Shown: positions 32,491 to 43,047 of the stretch, piece by piece | Position numbering within the stretch: the stretch's first letter is position 1 | Layout of the letters: each line of letters begins with the position of its first letter | Assembly (NCBI GenBank): GCA_025449115.1 | Contig: JAHLKC010000193.1 | Span: forward strand, 1-54,951 | Direction: 5' to 3' | Origin: Chytridium lagenaria | Lineage: Eukaryota > Chytridiomycota > Chytridiomycetes > Chytridiales > Chytridiaceae | Length of the DNA: 54,951 nucleotides | The notes under the pieces: generated by a model | Databases searched by the model: none | The model's input: the letters and a program-made list of their open reading frames with translations, nothing else | Told to the model about the DNA's origin: nothing | Position numbers and translations under genes: made by a program

Positions 32491-33569
32491 CATGGCAACT
32501 ACAACGCAAACGACCATCGAGCCCGCAGTCATTGAATTATTGAGATGGCGGCGTGAAAGGAAGCTCGCGCGAAGACGGCTACGGCAGCATGAGTTGGAGC
32601 TAAGTATCGGTGAGAATATACCCTGAATTCCCACAATTTTCCACCATTCGACTTATGTTTCCATCAAAGCAAAAACCCTCTCAACTTCACATGTCAATCC
32701 TAAACTCGACGATCTACTGAAGCGAAGAGACAGTCTCCGCTCTCAAAACCGGGAGCTCATTCGAAAGCAATGCTCGAGAAATGCTAGAAAGGAAAGGAAA
32801 GGGAAGAGTTGATTTGGATGACCGGTACATTTGGTTATAAATGGGACAGGTCTAATAATTTCAGCGAGATGTTAAAGTGCCTACAAAGCAACGAGGAAGC
32901 TGTCGATGAGTTCCTGGCGGCGCATGATGAAGTGGAAGAAGTTACTCGGGAGGTTACCAAACTGAAGGAGAAGGTTGATGGTATGTTATTAATTCAGAAG
33001 CTTTGGCATTGTTTTTCGTTCCTTTTTTTTTCTATTATGAAGCCTTCATTTGAGTATGCTTTTAATTGACTGCTCTGCTGCATAAAAAGTTTCGCAAAAT
33101 GAACGTGATCGGTTAAAAAACGAGTTGGAGAACGCCAAACAAGCCGTTACAAAGATACTTGGAGCTTTATGTGACTCTGAAATGGGCAAGGTATTGAAGT
33201 AAGTGAAAGAGAAGTGCTGCCTCTTGTTTTTTTTCTATTAGTGGCTTTTTAGTTTTGTTTATATCTTTATGAAATATTTTACATCTTACTGCATTTTGTT
33301 TATGGTACTCTGTATAACTCTCTGACATCTTTGCCTCACGTCTGTTGTTATTTTTTTTAAATGCTTGCACAGTGAGGCCATGGAGATCGAAGCCCTTAAA
33401 GATCATTACCTTCTCGTGTCGCAAGTTGTTTCGGTAATTTACCATATTTTACGACTCCCTCATTTTTACCAAATTATTAGCGTGTGAAGAACGTGACGAA
33501 ACTATCAAATGGCATTGATGTTGCTTTGATAGCGATCTTTCTCAGTATGATATCTTTCGCCAGATGTAG
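32491..33569 (+). CDS. Small coiled-coil protein, six or seven short exons
   Basis: It starts MATTTQTTIEPAVIELLRWR at 32491. Exons are about 32491-32608, 32668-32819, 32864-32980, 33090-33199, 33373-33435 and 33481 onward, with clear GT-AG junctions. The protein is dominated by heptad-like charged helices (LDDLLKRRDSLRSQNRELI, DEVEEVTREVTKLKEKV, ERDRLKNELENAKQAV). The C-terminal part reads MEIEALKDHYLLVSQVV, then LSNGIDVALIA. The pattern of helices followed by a short SNGID-like end is reminiscent of CENP-H-type kinetochore subunits, but this is a weak resemblance. A one-base break is needed near 32775 (QCSR to EMLERKGKGRVDLDDR). Confidence 0.45.
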
Positions 33570-33777
33570 CTAGCACACGAATACCAAAAGTCGGATCTCC
33601 GTCTTTATTTACAACCTCACCCATATACCAACAAAATGTACTTATAAATTAAAACAAGGCCTAAAAGCGTGCTTATGTGCTTTTAATATTATGTCGAGAC
33701 ATTTATTATGCAATATCAACAAAAAAAAAAAATTGATAGGGGAAAAATATTGACGACAGAAAAGAAACGAAGATTGT

Positions 33778-35963
33778 TCAAACAATCTTAGTTTTGGTTT
33801 CGCTAGTGTTCGAAGGAACACGTAGCCAATAGTAAAGTATCCGAAAAAGAGGATTCCTGTTATCCCAATATTTGCCCAGATAGACAACTTGGTAAGCGCA
33901 TATTGCTCGAGCACCTGCTGTCCTTGACTGAAACAAGGAAGATTAGGATTCTCAGAGCATTCGAGTTTAAGGCCTTCGAATTCGTTTATCATGATAGCAC
34001 GGTATGCATCTATGTTTCAATGGTAAGAAAAACGCTTATAAAAATAAAAAAAAAGGCCCTCTAGGATACTTACAATTTGCGGGTGATATGTATTGGAATC
34101 CTTTGAAAACGACAGGAAGGTCGTCGCTGTTTACCAAGCTCCCAGCGTACAGCAAAAACACGACTCCGAAAGTGGTCCAATTCTGCGCCAACTGAAATGA
34201 CGGCACGCAGCACCAATGAGGAAACCAACAGCAACGCAGACCAGAACCTCGACCCATAGTGCAAGGAGGAATCGGAATATGAAGACAGGGCTGTCGATTC
34301 GAAGCCCAACGATGAGGTAGATGGATACATGTCCGAGAGCGCTAAAGAAAGTAGATGTTGCAGCTTCGGTGATGAATTTGGCGATGTAGAAAGAGGAAAC
34401 GCGGTAGGATCTTGCGGCACGTTCGCGGAGAAGAATAACTCGCTCCATAGGAAAGACGAGGAGGATCATGGTAATAATGTTAAAGAGGTCGTCTGCAGGC
34501 TGTTATGAAAATGTCAGTGTGCTTCCACTTTTGCAATAAATACTTACAACAAAGAACAATACGCCGAGTCGATTTTGAATACTACGTTGGTCGTTCTTGA
34601 GACGGTAGAAGGTGAAGCCAATGAGCAAAGCCTGGATGACCGTTCTTGCAAGGCTGGCCAAAATCACATCTCTACCACGTCGAACCTGGAGCCACGATCT
34701 ACCACAAAGAATTCCTATCTCTTGCAGCCACGGGTTGGCCCACTCCATTCTTACGACAGCATCGTGATTCTGCCCGCCAGGCGATTTTATTGCCTCCTTT
34801 GCTTCTTTTTCCATAATCTCTTCTGTGGTAGCGATAGCATCAAGGGATACAACAGGAAGAAGGCCTTTTCCTTTTGCACCGCCTGCCAATCCAATGCTTT
34901 TGCCGTTGTGCTCAACAAACGCCTTTTGAAGAGCCTCAACTCGGAGAATGTCTTTCTTCATTTCGTCATCAGGCTTGGAAGAGTCAATGGTTAAGAGATC
35001 CATGAAGAAATCAGCTGGGTTTTGGTTTGGTCTTGGAAGGTGATGGCCAAGGGTTGAGAAGTAGTCGAGGGCTTTCAGGGGAGATCCCATATACACAACG
35101 GAACCGCCAGAGAGGAGGACGATGTTGTCGAAAAGGCTAAGAAGATCAAAGGATGGTTGGTGAACAGTGGCAATGACGATGCGGCCAGTGGCCAGAGCGT
35201 CATTTTTTACGTTTTCGATGACGGATAAGGCGCTGTTGGAGTCAAGACCTGTAGTGATATCTCAGTAACTGAAGGAATTAAAGAAAACGAAAAAAATCTG
35301 ATCAACGCACCAGAGGTTGGTTCATCCAGAACAAGAATCTCCGGATCTCCTACCAGCTCCTGCCCGATAGCCACCCGCTTCTTTTCTCCTCCAGATACGC
35401 CCCTCACAACATCATCACCAATCCTTGTGTCAGCCGCCTTTGAAAGCCTCAAACTCTTCAACACTTCCTCAGAACGTCGGTTCTTCTCTTCGTTGGTGTA
35501 CTCTGAAGAAGGGAGACGAAGCCTAGCAGCATATCTTAAAGTTTCGCGGACAGTTATTTGAGAGTACATCACATCTTGCTGCTCGACAAACGCCATGGTC
35601 TTGCGCCATACTCTGGGATTTCGAGGTTTACCGTTGTATAGAATGCTTCCACCGAGAGTTCCAGTAGCGAGACGGCCTGAGAGGCAGTTAAGAGAGTCGT
35701 CTTTCCGGCTGTTCATAGAATTGGTCAGGACACATGAAAAATATATATACAACTAAAGTAAGGGTATCTCACCTCCCGATGATCCCATTATGGCGAGGCA
35801 TCTGACCCGATTTGATGCTTCCGTTGATGTTGTTTAGAAGTTGACGAGTACCCTTCCTTCCTTGTGGGATCTCGTAACTGATGTTGTTCCATGAAAGCTC
35901 ATTGTTCCAACGCATTTGCAAAGACTGAGGCTTCGACTCAAGCTCAACTTGGTGGGTAGTCAT
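33778..35963 (-). CDS. ABCG half-transporter a (NBD-TMD)
   Basis: An ATP-driven exporter half-molecule of the ABCG/White family that must dimerise. It starts MTTHQVELESKPQSL at 35963. The nucleotide-binding domain comes first: Walker A is split by an intron (GQM..IMGSSG | GKTTL), the signature is GVSGGEKKRV and Walker B is ILVLDEPTSG. An extra intron follows PTSG. The membrane domain has the ABCG-type MERVILLRERAARSYRVSSFY and the exit loop ISPANCK. The C terminus reads KPKTKIV after correction. Single-base breaks are at 35795 (Walker A), 35685 (LLNCLSGR), 34205 and 33795. It is the leftmost of four same-strand copies. The substrate cannot be inferred. Confidence 0.88.
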
Positions 35964-36814
35964 GGCTCGTGAAAGATGATGATGAAGATGTCAGTGGTTG
36001 CGAAGGTGTCGATGATAAATCGAGGTCAACGTCATGGTTGGCCAGGTTTTAAGAGAACCAAAAAAACGTGGGTTGTCGGAAAGGCGGCGCAAACTTAAAT
36101 TTAAATCAAACTTCAAAGCCGTGGGCTTGTATGCCCGCAACACTTGTTATTACGCGAAAAAGAAAAAGGATTGCAGCCATCGTGTCATCAACATTCCGCA
36201 CATTGATCATAGGTTTATCTTAACTTCTCGGTAAAGAATTAGTTTTTATTCAACGTATTCTCAAGTGCTGCAGTATGTATTTATACATATAAAAATGTAT
36301 ACGATAATAGATATGTATCCGGCAAAAAATAGACTATCTAAAAGCAATCTTGGATAGATTTGGATCCAGTTGGAACTTTGGCGGAATGGGAATGCGGTAT
36401 GGGAATGCAGCCAGCGATAATGAAAGTTCCGCCTTTTCAATTTGGGTATGCAGTTGGGTCCGTATGTACGTACGACAGGGAAGCAAAATTGCGGACAAAA
36501 ATATCCGTTTGCCCATGACTTGAAAACGTGGGTTGAACGCGGGGTTGAATGCCGCAAAGTGAAATACGATAATGAACAAAGACAAATAATAAATGGCGAA
36601 AGAAGGAAATATGTGGGTCGCTACATGAAAATTGTAAAAATTCAAAATGATGCGGCGATAATGTAATCACGTAAAAAGATATGAGGTTATATATCACAGT
36701 ACAATATAATACTCTGTTGCAGACAAACTTCCAATAGGGGAAAAGTACATGGAAAAAGGAAACTCAACAGAAAGAAAATAATAACAGAAGAAACAACGGA
36801 ACGGACACCCAATT
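35964..36814. other. Intergenic region upstream of ABCG a
   Basis: No gene. Contains an inverted repeat GGCGGAA (36380-36386)/TTCCGCC (36427-36433) and an AATGCGG string (36391-36397) that resemble the CGG triplets upstream of the other ABCG genes. Confidence 0.4.
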
Positions 36815-38945
36815 TCAAACAAGCTTGGTCTTGGGTCTGCCCAAGACTCTAAGGACTGTGTACCCAACAAAAAGATATCCAACAAACAAGATTCCCATAA
36901 TGCCAACACATCCCAGAGAGTATAGCTCGTCAGAGAAAACTGCTTAAGGACTTGCTCCCCAGTTTTAAAGCATGGTAGCGTAGGATCCGGGGAGCATACG
37001 AGCTTAAATCCCTGTAGCTCGTTGAACATATTGGCGCGGTACGCATCTGCGGAAAAAAAAGAAGAGCTGTGTGAGTTGATGCTCATCAGAAAATAAACAA
37101 AGAGATGAACTTACAATTCACCGGCGAGACATACTGCAATCCCCTGAAGAAAATAGGAAGATCATCGTTATTGAGCAAGCTTCCACCGTAGAGGAGGAAA
37201 ACCACACCGACCAACGGTCCTATGATCTGGGCAAGCTGTACAACCGGAACAGAAGCGCCAATAAGGAACCCAACGGCGATGCAGACCAAGACTTCAACCC
37301 ATTGTATAACCAAAAACCTCACAAAGGACAACCCTTGGTCGTCGGTGCGAAGTCCCATCATGAAGTAAAGAGGAATGCAGCCAAAGAGCGTGAAGAACGT
37401 GTTGGGGATTATCTCAGTGATGACTTTTGAAAGAAAGAACGAGGAAACGCGGTATGAGCGTGTGGAGCGCTCGCGAATCATGATGACGCGCTCTAGAGGG
37501 AAGACGCCAAGTATAGGAAGAATGGTGTTGAAAACTTGGTTGACGGGCTATTGCAATTTGTAATTCAAAGTCTAAGGCAAACAAAAGGAGGCGTGCTTAC
37601 CCAGAAAAACAAGATGCCGAGCCGGTTCTGAATACTGTTTTGGTCGTTTTTCATACGGTAGAAAGTGAATCCTATCAAGAGCACCAAGATCACCGTCCTA
37701 GCAAAATAGGCGATAATTACATCCCTGCCTCTAACAAACTGGATCCATGATCTCTGAGTAAGAATGGCAAGCTCCTCAAGCCAGCTGTTGGACCAGTGAA
37801 GCTTCTTGACGGGACCTGTCGACCCAGCTTTGATCGTGAGCTCATGGTCATCACGATCGAGGATATCTTCGACAGTCTCTGTTTTATCGAGATGCCTAAC
37901 GGCACCGTAACTTCCGGCTTTGGGATCCACCGGTACCCTGCCACGAAGCTCGATGAAAGCCTTTTGGATAGTCGATTCGTTCATTGTCTTTCCTAATTTC
38001 GTCGTCGGATTTGGAGGAGTCGATGGTGAGGAGATCCATGAAGAAATCGGCGGGGTTCTGGTTAGGGCTACGAAGATGGTGGCCAATACCGGCAAAGTAG
38101 TCGATGGCGTCATGAGGAGATCCCATGTAGACCGTGGAACCTCCAGAGAGGAGGATCACGGTGTCAAACAGGCTCAAAAGCTCAAATGAAGGCTGGTGAA
38201 TGGTAGAGATGACGATACGGCCAGAGTTTTTGGCATCCTGTTTGACGTTATCCATGACGGCGAGCGCGCTGTTGGAGTCAAGACCCGATGTTGGTTCGTC
38301 GAGAAAGAGGATCTCGGGGTTTCCAACGAGCTCTTGACCGATTGCAGTCTCTTCCTTTCACCACCAGAGACACCACGGGTTTCACCGTCACCAATTTGAG
38401 TATCTGCCGCCTTTGACAGACGTAGGCTCTTCAAGATGTCGTCGGCACGGCGATATTTCTCCTCTTTGGTGAAGTCGGAGGAAGGGAGGCGAAGGCGAGC
38501 GGCATAGCGGAGAGTTTCACGCACAGTGATTTGTGAGTAGAGGACGTCATCTTGCTCGACGAAAGACATGGTTTTCTTCCATGTTTTTGGATCACGAGGA
38601 GTGCCGTTGTAGAGAATACTGCCACTCAATATTCCAGTGGAGAGGCGACCCGACAAGCAGTTGAGAAGAGTGGTCTTTCCGGCTAAAGAAAAAACGAACA
38701 ATTGCTTCAGCGCGAAGGGTTTTTTAAGGTTGCAGTATTAAAGAAGTATGCGCATTGCCACTTACCACCCGATGAGCCCATGATCGCAACCATCTCGCCA
38801 GATTTGATGGTCCCAGTGAGGTTCTTTAGAATCTGGCGAGTCGTTTTCTTTCCGGATTTGATTTCGTACGTGATGTTGTTCCATGATACCTTATTTCTCC
38901 ATGCGGCGGAAGCGTTTGGTGGGACCGGTGACGAAGTGTCGAATT
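36815..38945 (-). CDS. ABCG half-transporter b (NBD-TMD), start not found
   Basis: Same architecture and intron places as copy a. Walker A is EMVAIMGSSG | AGKTTLLNCL, signature GVSGGERKR, Walker B ILFLDEPTSGLDS, then FMDLLTIDSSKSDDE and a membrane domain with LERVIMIRERSTRSYRVSSFF. It ends KLV. The first exon reads WNNITYEIKSGKKTTRQ, but its frame reaches a stop codon (upstream of 38945) without any ATG. Either a base is miscalled or the copy has lost its start. Breaks are also needed near 38345 (GERKR to AIGQELVG), 37975 and 36925. It is otherwise well conserved with copies c and d. Confidence 0.85.
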
Positions 38946-39169
38946 ATTAAACTAGACGCGTCAATGACGCGTCGACAATTTCATTTTCCAGATTTTGTTT
39001 TTCCCAAACTCCAAATCATTTCCAATTCTTTCTACGGTTTTCCTTTTATTTCTTTCCTTACCTTCAATGTTTCTACAACATTCCATCCCAACGTTTATTC
39101 TTCTTTAACCTGTTGAAAGAATCTTTAAGAATATTTTAGAAAGAACTTTACCTCATGTATTCGTTTCCC

Positions 39170-39178
39170 TATAAAAAG
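39170..39178 (+). promoter_or_regulatory. TATA-like box in the ABCG b/c interval
   Basis: TATAAAAAG stands in a region with no annotated plus-strand gene. A transcript from here would run through the GC hairpin about 140 bases downstream. Confidence 0.35.
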
Positions 39179-39312
39179 GACCTCTTTCACATGTATCCTG
39201 ATCATCAACAAAAAATATATTCACTCCTCCTCAATAAACAACTCTACAACTTAACCTCTTTAAATACTTCTTAGGAAAGGTTTTTAGACTTCCCCTTTAG
39301 TGTGGTTATTCA

Positions 39313-39332
39313 CCCGCGGCATTTGCCGCGGG
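39313..39332. promoter_or_regulatory. GC-rich hairpin with two CCGCGG cores
   Basis: CCCGCGGC and its exact complement GCCGCGGG flank the loop ATTT. The two arms hold CCGCGG palindromes at 39314-39319 and 39326-39331. In yeast, CCGCGG is the core of the Pdr1/Pdr3 response element of ABC drug exporters. The site is about 370 bp upstream of ABCG b. It could equally be a terminator or RNA hairpin. Confidence 0.4.
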
Positions 39333-40292
39333 GGTGTTTATTATATAATTATTTTTAACACGAAGTGAAAGAACTTCCACGCTCAAGATCCACTATGGCG
39401 GTTGTTGGTGTACTGGTCATTATACAAATTTAGAGAGTGTGCAGTACTGATTGTGTGCAGGTGGTAAAGGCAGTGATGGATAAGTGGGATAGTGAAGTAG
39501 AATGACGGTCTGTCGACTTTTTATACAAGACCGATTGAATTGACGGAGAATAGTCTTTAGTGAAGCCCCCCTCACTTTATATCGGAGCTGTCCTTTGCTG
39601 CATTTTGATTGGTCGGCGGATATGCGGTCTTACGGAAATGCGGCATTCGGCGACATCGGCAATTTTCCGCTTCGTCTCATATGCAATCGAGATCCTAACG
39701 ATGGCATTACGAGTCTCCGCACGTAATGGAATAAATAATGATTTGACGTCAGGGGCACAACATGATCAACCAGTCGGATTTCTAACCAAATTGAATCAAA
39801 TTACGATACCTTATGTGATTTAATAATAAATATTTTGTCTATACATGAGCTGTAATAACGGTTTTGGGTAAAAGGCACCAGTGCTGCGTGTGTTTTTAGA
39901 ATATTTTTTTATTGTTTCCTGATCGCCCCTGCAGTACATTAAGATTTTTCCCATTTTTAGTTTTATAGTCACTGTTATCACTCGGTTTTTGAAGCCTGAC
40001 TAGCCGAAAATGGTTGATGCGCTCTCATAAAATTACTTCTTCTTTCTGTCAATTACCTAATTAATTTACATAACAAGGAGTCCTTATTTAAACAAAATGA
40101 TAAAAAACGTACAGATAACATCACCGTAAAACAATATATATTTTAATATATCCAAGCAGAAATGAGGTTACAGATGTAGAAGACAGTGAAAATGCATAAA
40201 TCGACAGAAAATCGAGTAAGTACAGCAGGAAATGTATGAGCATAATTGCATCAATTTGACAGAGTTACGAGCAAGGAATATTCATGAGACCT

Positions 40293-42450
40293 CTACACCA
40301 ACTTGGTCTTGGGCTTTCCAAGTACCCTCAACAAAGTAAACCCAATCGCAAGGTATCCCAAAAACAAAATACCATTGATACCAATGCAGCCCCAGAGACT
40401 GTAGCTGGTGATGGAGTATTGCTTAAGAACTTGGTCACCGTCGCGGAAGCAGGGTTGAGTCGGGTCTTCACATATGAGTTGGAAGCCTTGAAGTTCGTTA
40501 AACATATTGGCACGGTAGGCATCTAAAATATAGATAAGGTGAGTATTTGGAATATAAGAAGAATATAAATGGAAATATTATGAGAAACAAATACTCACAG
40601 TTGACGGGAGAGATGTACTGGAACCCTCGGAAAAACGCAGGAAGGTCATCGTTGTTGAGGAGCGTGCCGCCGTACAAAAGAAAGATCACGCCGATAAGCG
40701 GACCAATGATTTGAGCCATCTGCACGTTGGGGACGGCAGAACCAATGAGGAAACCAACAGCGAGACACACCATGACCTCAACCCACTGAATGAGAAGGAA
40801 TATAGGGAAGGAAAAGGCATTGTCGGTACGCAGCCCCATCATAAAGTATAGAGGAATGCAGGCGAGGAGAGTGAAAAAGGTTGCTGGGACGATTTCGGTG
40901 AGGACTTTGGCAAAGTAGAAGGAGGAGACGCGGTAAGCGCGTGTGGAACGTTCACGAAGCATGATGACGCGCTCCAGAGGAAAGACACCGAGAATGGGCA
41001 TGATTGTGTTGAAAACTTGGTTGACGGGCTAGAAGATAAAAATATTAGATGGATTCAATCAGTGAAAACGTCACGGAGAAATGCTTACCCAGAAGAAAAG
41101 AATGCCCATGCGATTTTGTATACTTTTTTGATCATTTTTCAGCCTGAAGAACGTAAACCCGATCAAGAGAACCAAAATGATGGTACGCGCCGTAAATGCA
41201 ATGATCATGCCACGTCCTCGAATCCACTGTGTCCATGACCGATGCAGCAAGATTGAAAACTCGGTGCTCCAGCCATTCGCCCATGAGACTTCCACAATGC
41301 TTTTATGCACACCCGCCTCAATGTCTCCATCCGCCTTCACAGCTTGCAAAGCAGCTTTGTCGTCTTGATCGAGAATTTGGTCGACGGTGGGAACTTCGTC
41401 AAGAGATTTACCGTGCCCCGCTGTAACGATCTTAGAGTCTTTCGAAAATGCGCTCTGGAGGTGTTCAATACGCTTTATCAAGCTTCACTTCTTCATCGGA
41501 CTTGGAGGAGTCGATGGTAAGGAGATCCATGAAAAAGTCGGCGGGATTTTGGTTGGGTCGGCTGAGAGGGTATCCAAGCTTGGTGAAGTAGTCAACGGCA
41601 GTGAGGGGTGACCCCATGTAAACGGTGGATCCACCAGACAAAAGTATCACGGTGTCAAAAAGGCTCAGGAGTTCGAATGAAGGCTGGTGGATAGTGGAGA
41701 TGACGATGCGGCCAGTGTTCTTGGCATCCTGTTTGACGTTGTCAATGACGGCGAGCGCGCTGTTGGAGTCAAGACCCGATGTTGGTTCGTCGAGAAAGAG
41801 GATCTCGGGGTTTCCAACGAGCTCTTGTCCGATGGCCGTCCTCTTCCTTTCACCACCAGAGACACCACGGGTTTCACCGTCACCAATGGGGGTATCTGCC
41901 GCTTTTGAAAGACGAAGGCTCTTTAAGGTTTCCTCGGCGCGACGATTTTTTTCTTCGGTTGAGAACTTGGAGGAAGGGAGGCGAAGGAGAGCGGCGTAGC
42001 GAAGCGTTTCGCGGACAGTGATTTGGGAGTAAAGGGCGTCATCTTGTTCGACAAATGCCATTGTGCGGCGCCACGTTCGAGGATTACGGGGCTCGCCGTT
42101 ATAAAGAATGCTGCCGCTGAGTGTTCCTGTGGAAAGTCGGCCAGAGAAGCAATTTAAGAGGGTGGTCTTTCCGGCTATTGGATATGTTGTTAATATCGTG
42201 ATTATTCGTTAAGCCGCTCAGAAAATAAGAGTTATCAATATATAAGCTTACCTCCAGAGGAACCCATGATCGCAACCATTTCACCAGATCTGATAGTTCC
42301 ACTCAGGTTTTTGAGAAGCTGCCGTGCTGGTTTTTTCTTGCCCTGGCTGATCTCATAGCCAATGTTGTTCCAAGTGAGTTCATTATTCCAGGTATGTGTT
42401 GAAGACTCTTTGCCGCTGTCAACTGAGTGAGAGACACGTTTGGATGCCAT
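40293..42450 (-). CDS. ABCG half-transporter c (NBD-TMD)
   Basis: The best-preserved copy. It starts MASKRVSHSVDSGKESS at 42450. The intron splits Walker A (EMVAIMGSSG | AGKTTLLNCFSG). The Q-loop region reads AFVEQDDALYSQITVRE, the signature is GVSGGERKRTAIGQ, Walker B ILFLDEPTSGLDS and the H-loop STIHQPS. The linker carries one frame break near 41470 (KLDKA to IKRIEHLQSAF). Membrane-domain motifs are RTIILVLLIGFTFFRLKND, LERVIMLRERSTRAYR, FLLYGGTLLNNDDLP and FQYISPVNC. It ends LGKPKTKLV. Remaining introns lie before PVNQVFNTI (about 41085-41030) and before AYRANMFNELQG. Confidence 0.92.
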
Positions 42451-43047
42451 CGAAGGGAGTGTGATGTGTAGCGAAAATGTCAGGGTTTAGATATATAAGG
42501 TAAGCGAGTTCGTATTCCGTGTCTTGGGGATTCGAAATTAGGATAATGTCGGAGGCTTCTAATGTTAACATTCGGTTTTTATAGGAGTTAGTGGATGTGC
42601 GGGGTTTGGGAGCGGTGGGAGTATCTGCGGACTTGCGGAAGAAAATGAGATTTACTCCTTACTTCAATCATGTGTGACAACGGAGTAAAAGTAAATCCGA
42701 ACCTGCGCCGAAGTCGCCGTCGCGGAGACAGTGACCATATCGTGGAGGGGAAGAACAGCGTGGTATTAAAATTGAGATTTCATGGGTTTACTTTCGCCTG
42801 TGGACTGTACAAAACGCGCTGTTGTGGCCATCCGAAAGTTCAACCGCACCCACCTACCGAAAACATATTGACATGAAAAAAGACTTGTTGTTCAAATCTC
42901 ATTTCTAAGGCATTAAAGCGAATTAGAACATTAAAGATCATGACTAGGGGAGTATAAGTTGTATATAGATGAGTAGACAAGTTACAGAAAAATGAGAGTA
43001 AACTTCAGATATGACAGAGTTACGATCAAATAATATTCATGAGACCT
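42451..43047. other. Intergenic region upstream of ABCG c
   Basis: No gene. CGG triplets are frequent at 42597-42640 (TGTGCGG, CTGCGG, TTGCGG) and 42700-42730. Confidence 0.4.

Larger units (their letters stand above)
38946..40292. other. Long intergenic region between ABCG b and c
   Basis: No protein gene supported. It holds a TATA-like box (39170-39178, plus strand), a GC-rich hairpin (39313-39332) in AT-rich surroundings, and a CGG-dense patch (39610-39680). A short plus-strand frame of 27 codons starts at 39191 (MYPDHQQKIYSLLLNKQLYN) just after the TATA-like box. I would not call it a gene on its own. Confidence 0.45.

Noticed and set aside
36261..36697. Overlapping minus-strand frames upstream of ABCG a
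   Set aside because: Low-complexity Phe/His/Tyr-rich translations of AT-rich intergenic sequence with no conserved pattern.
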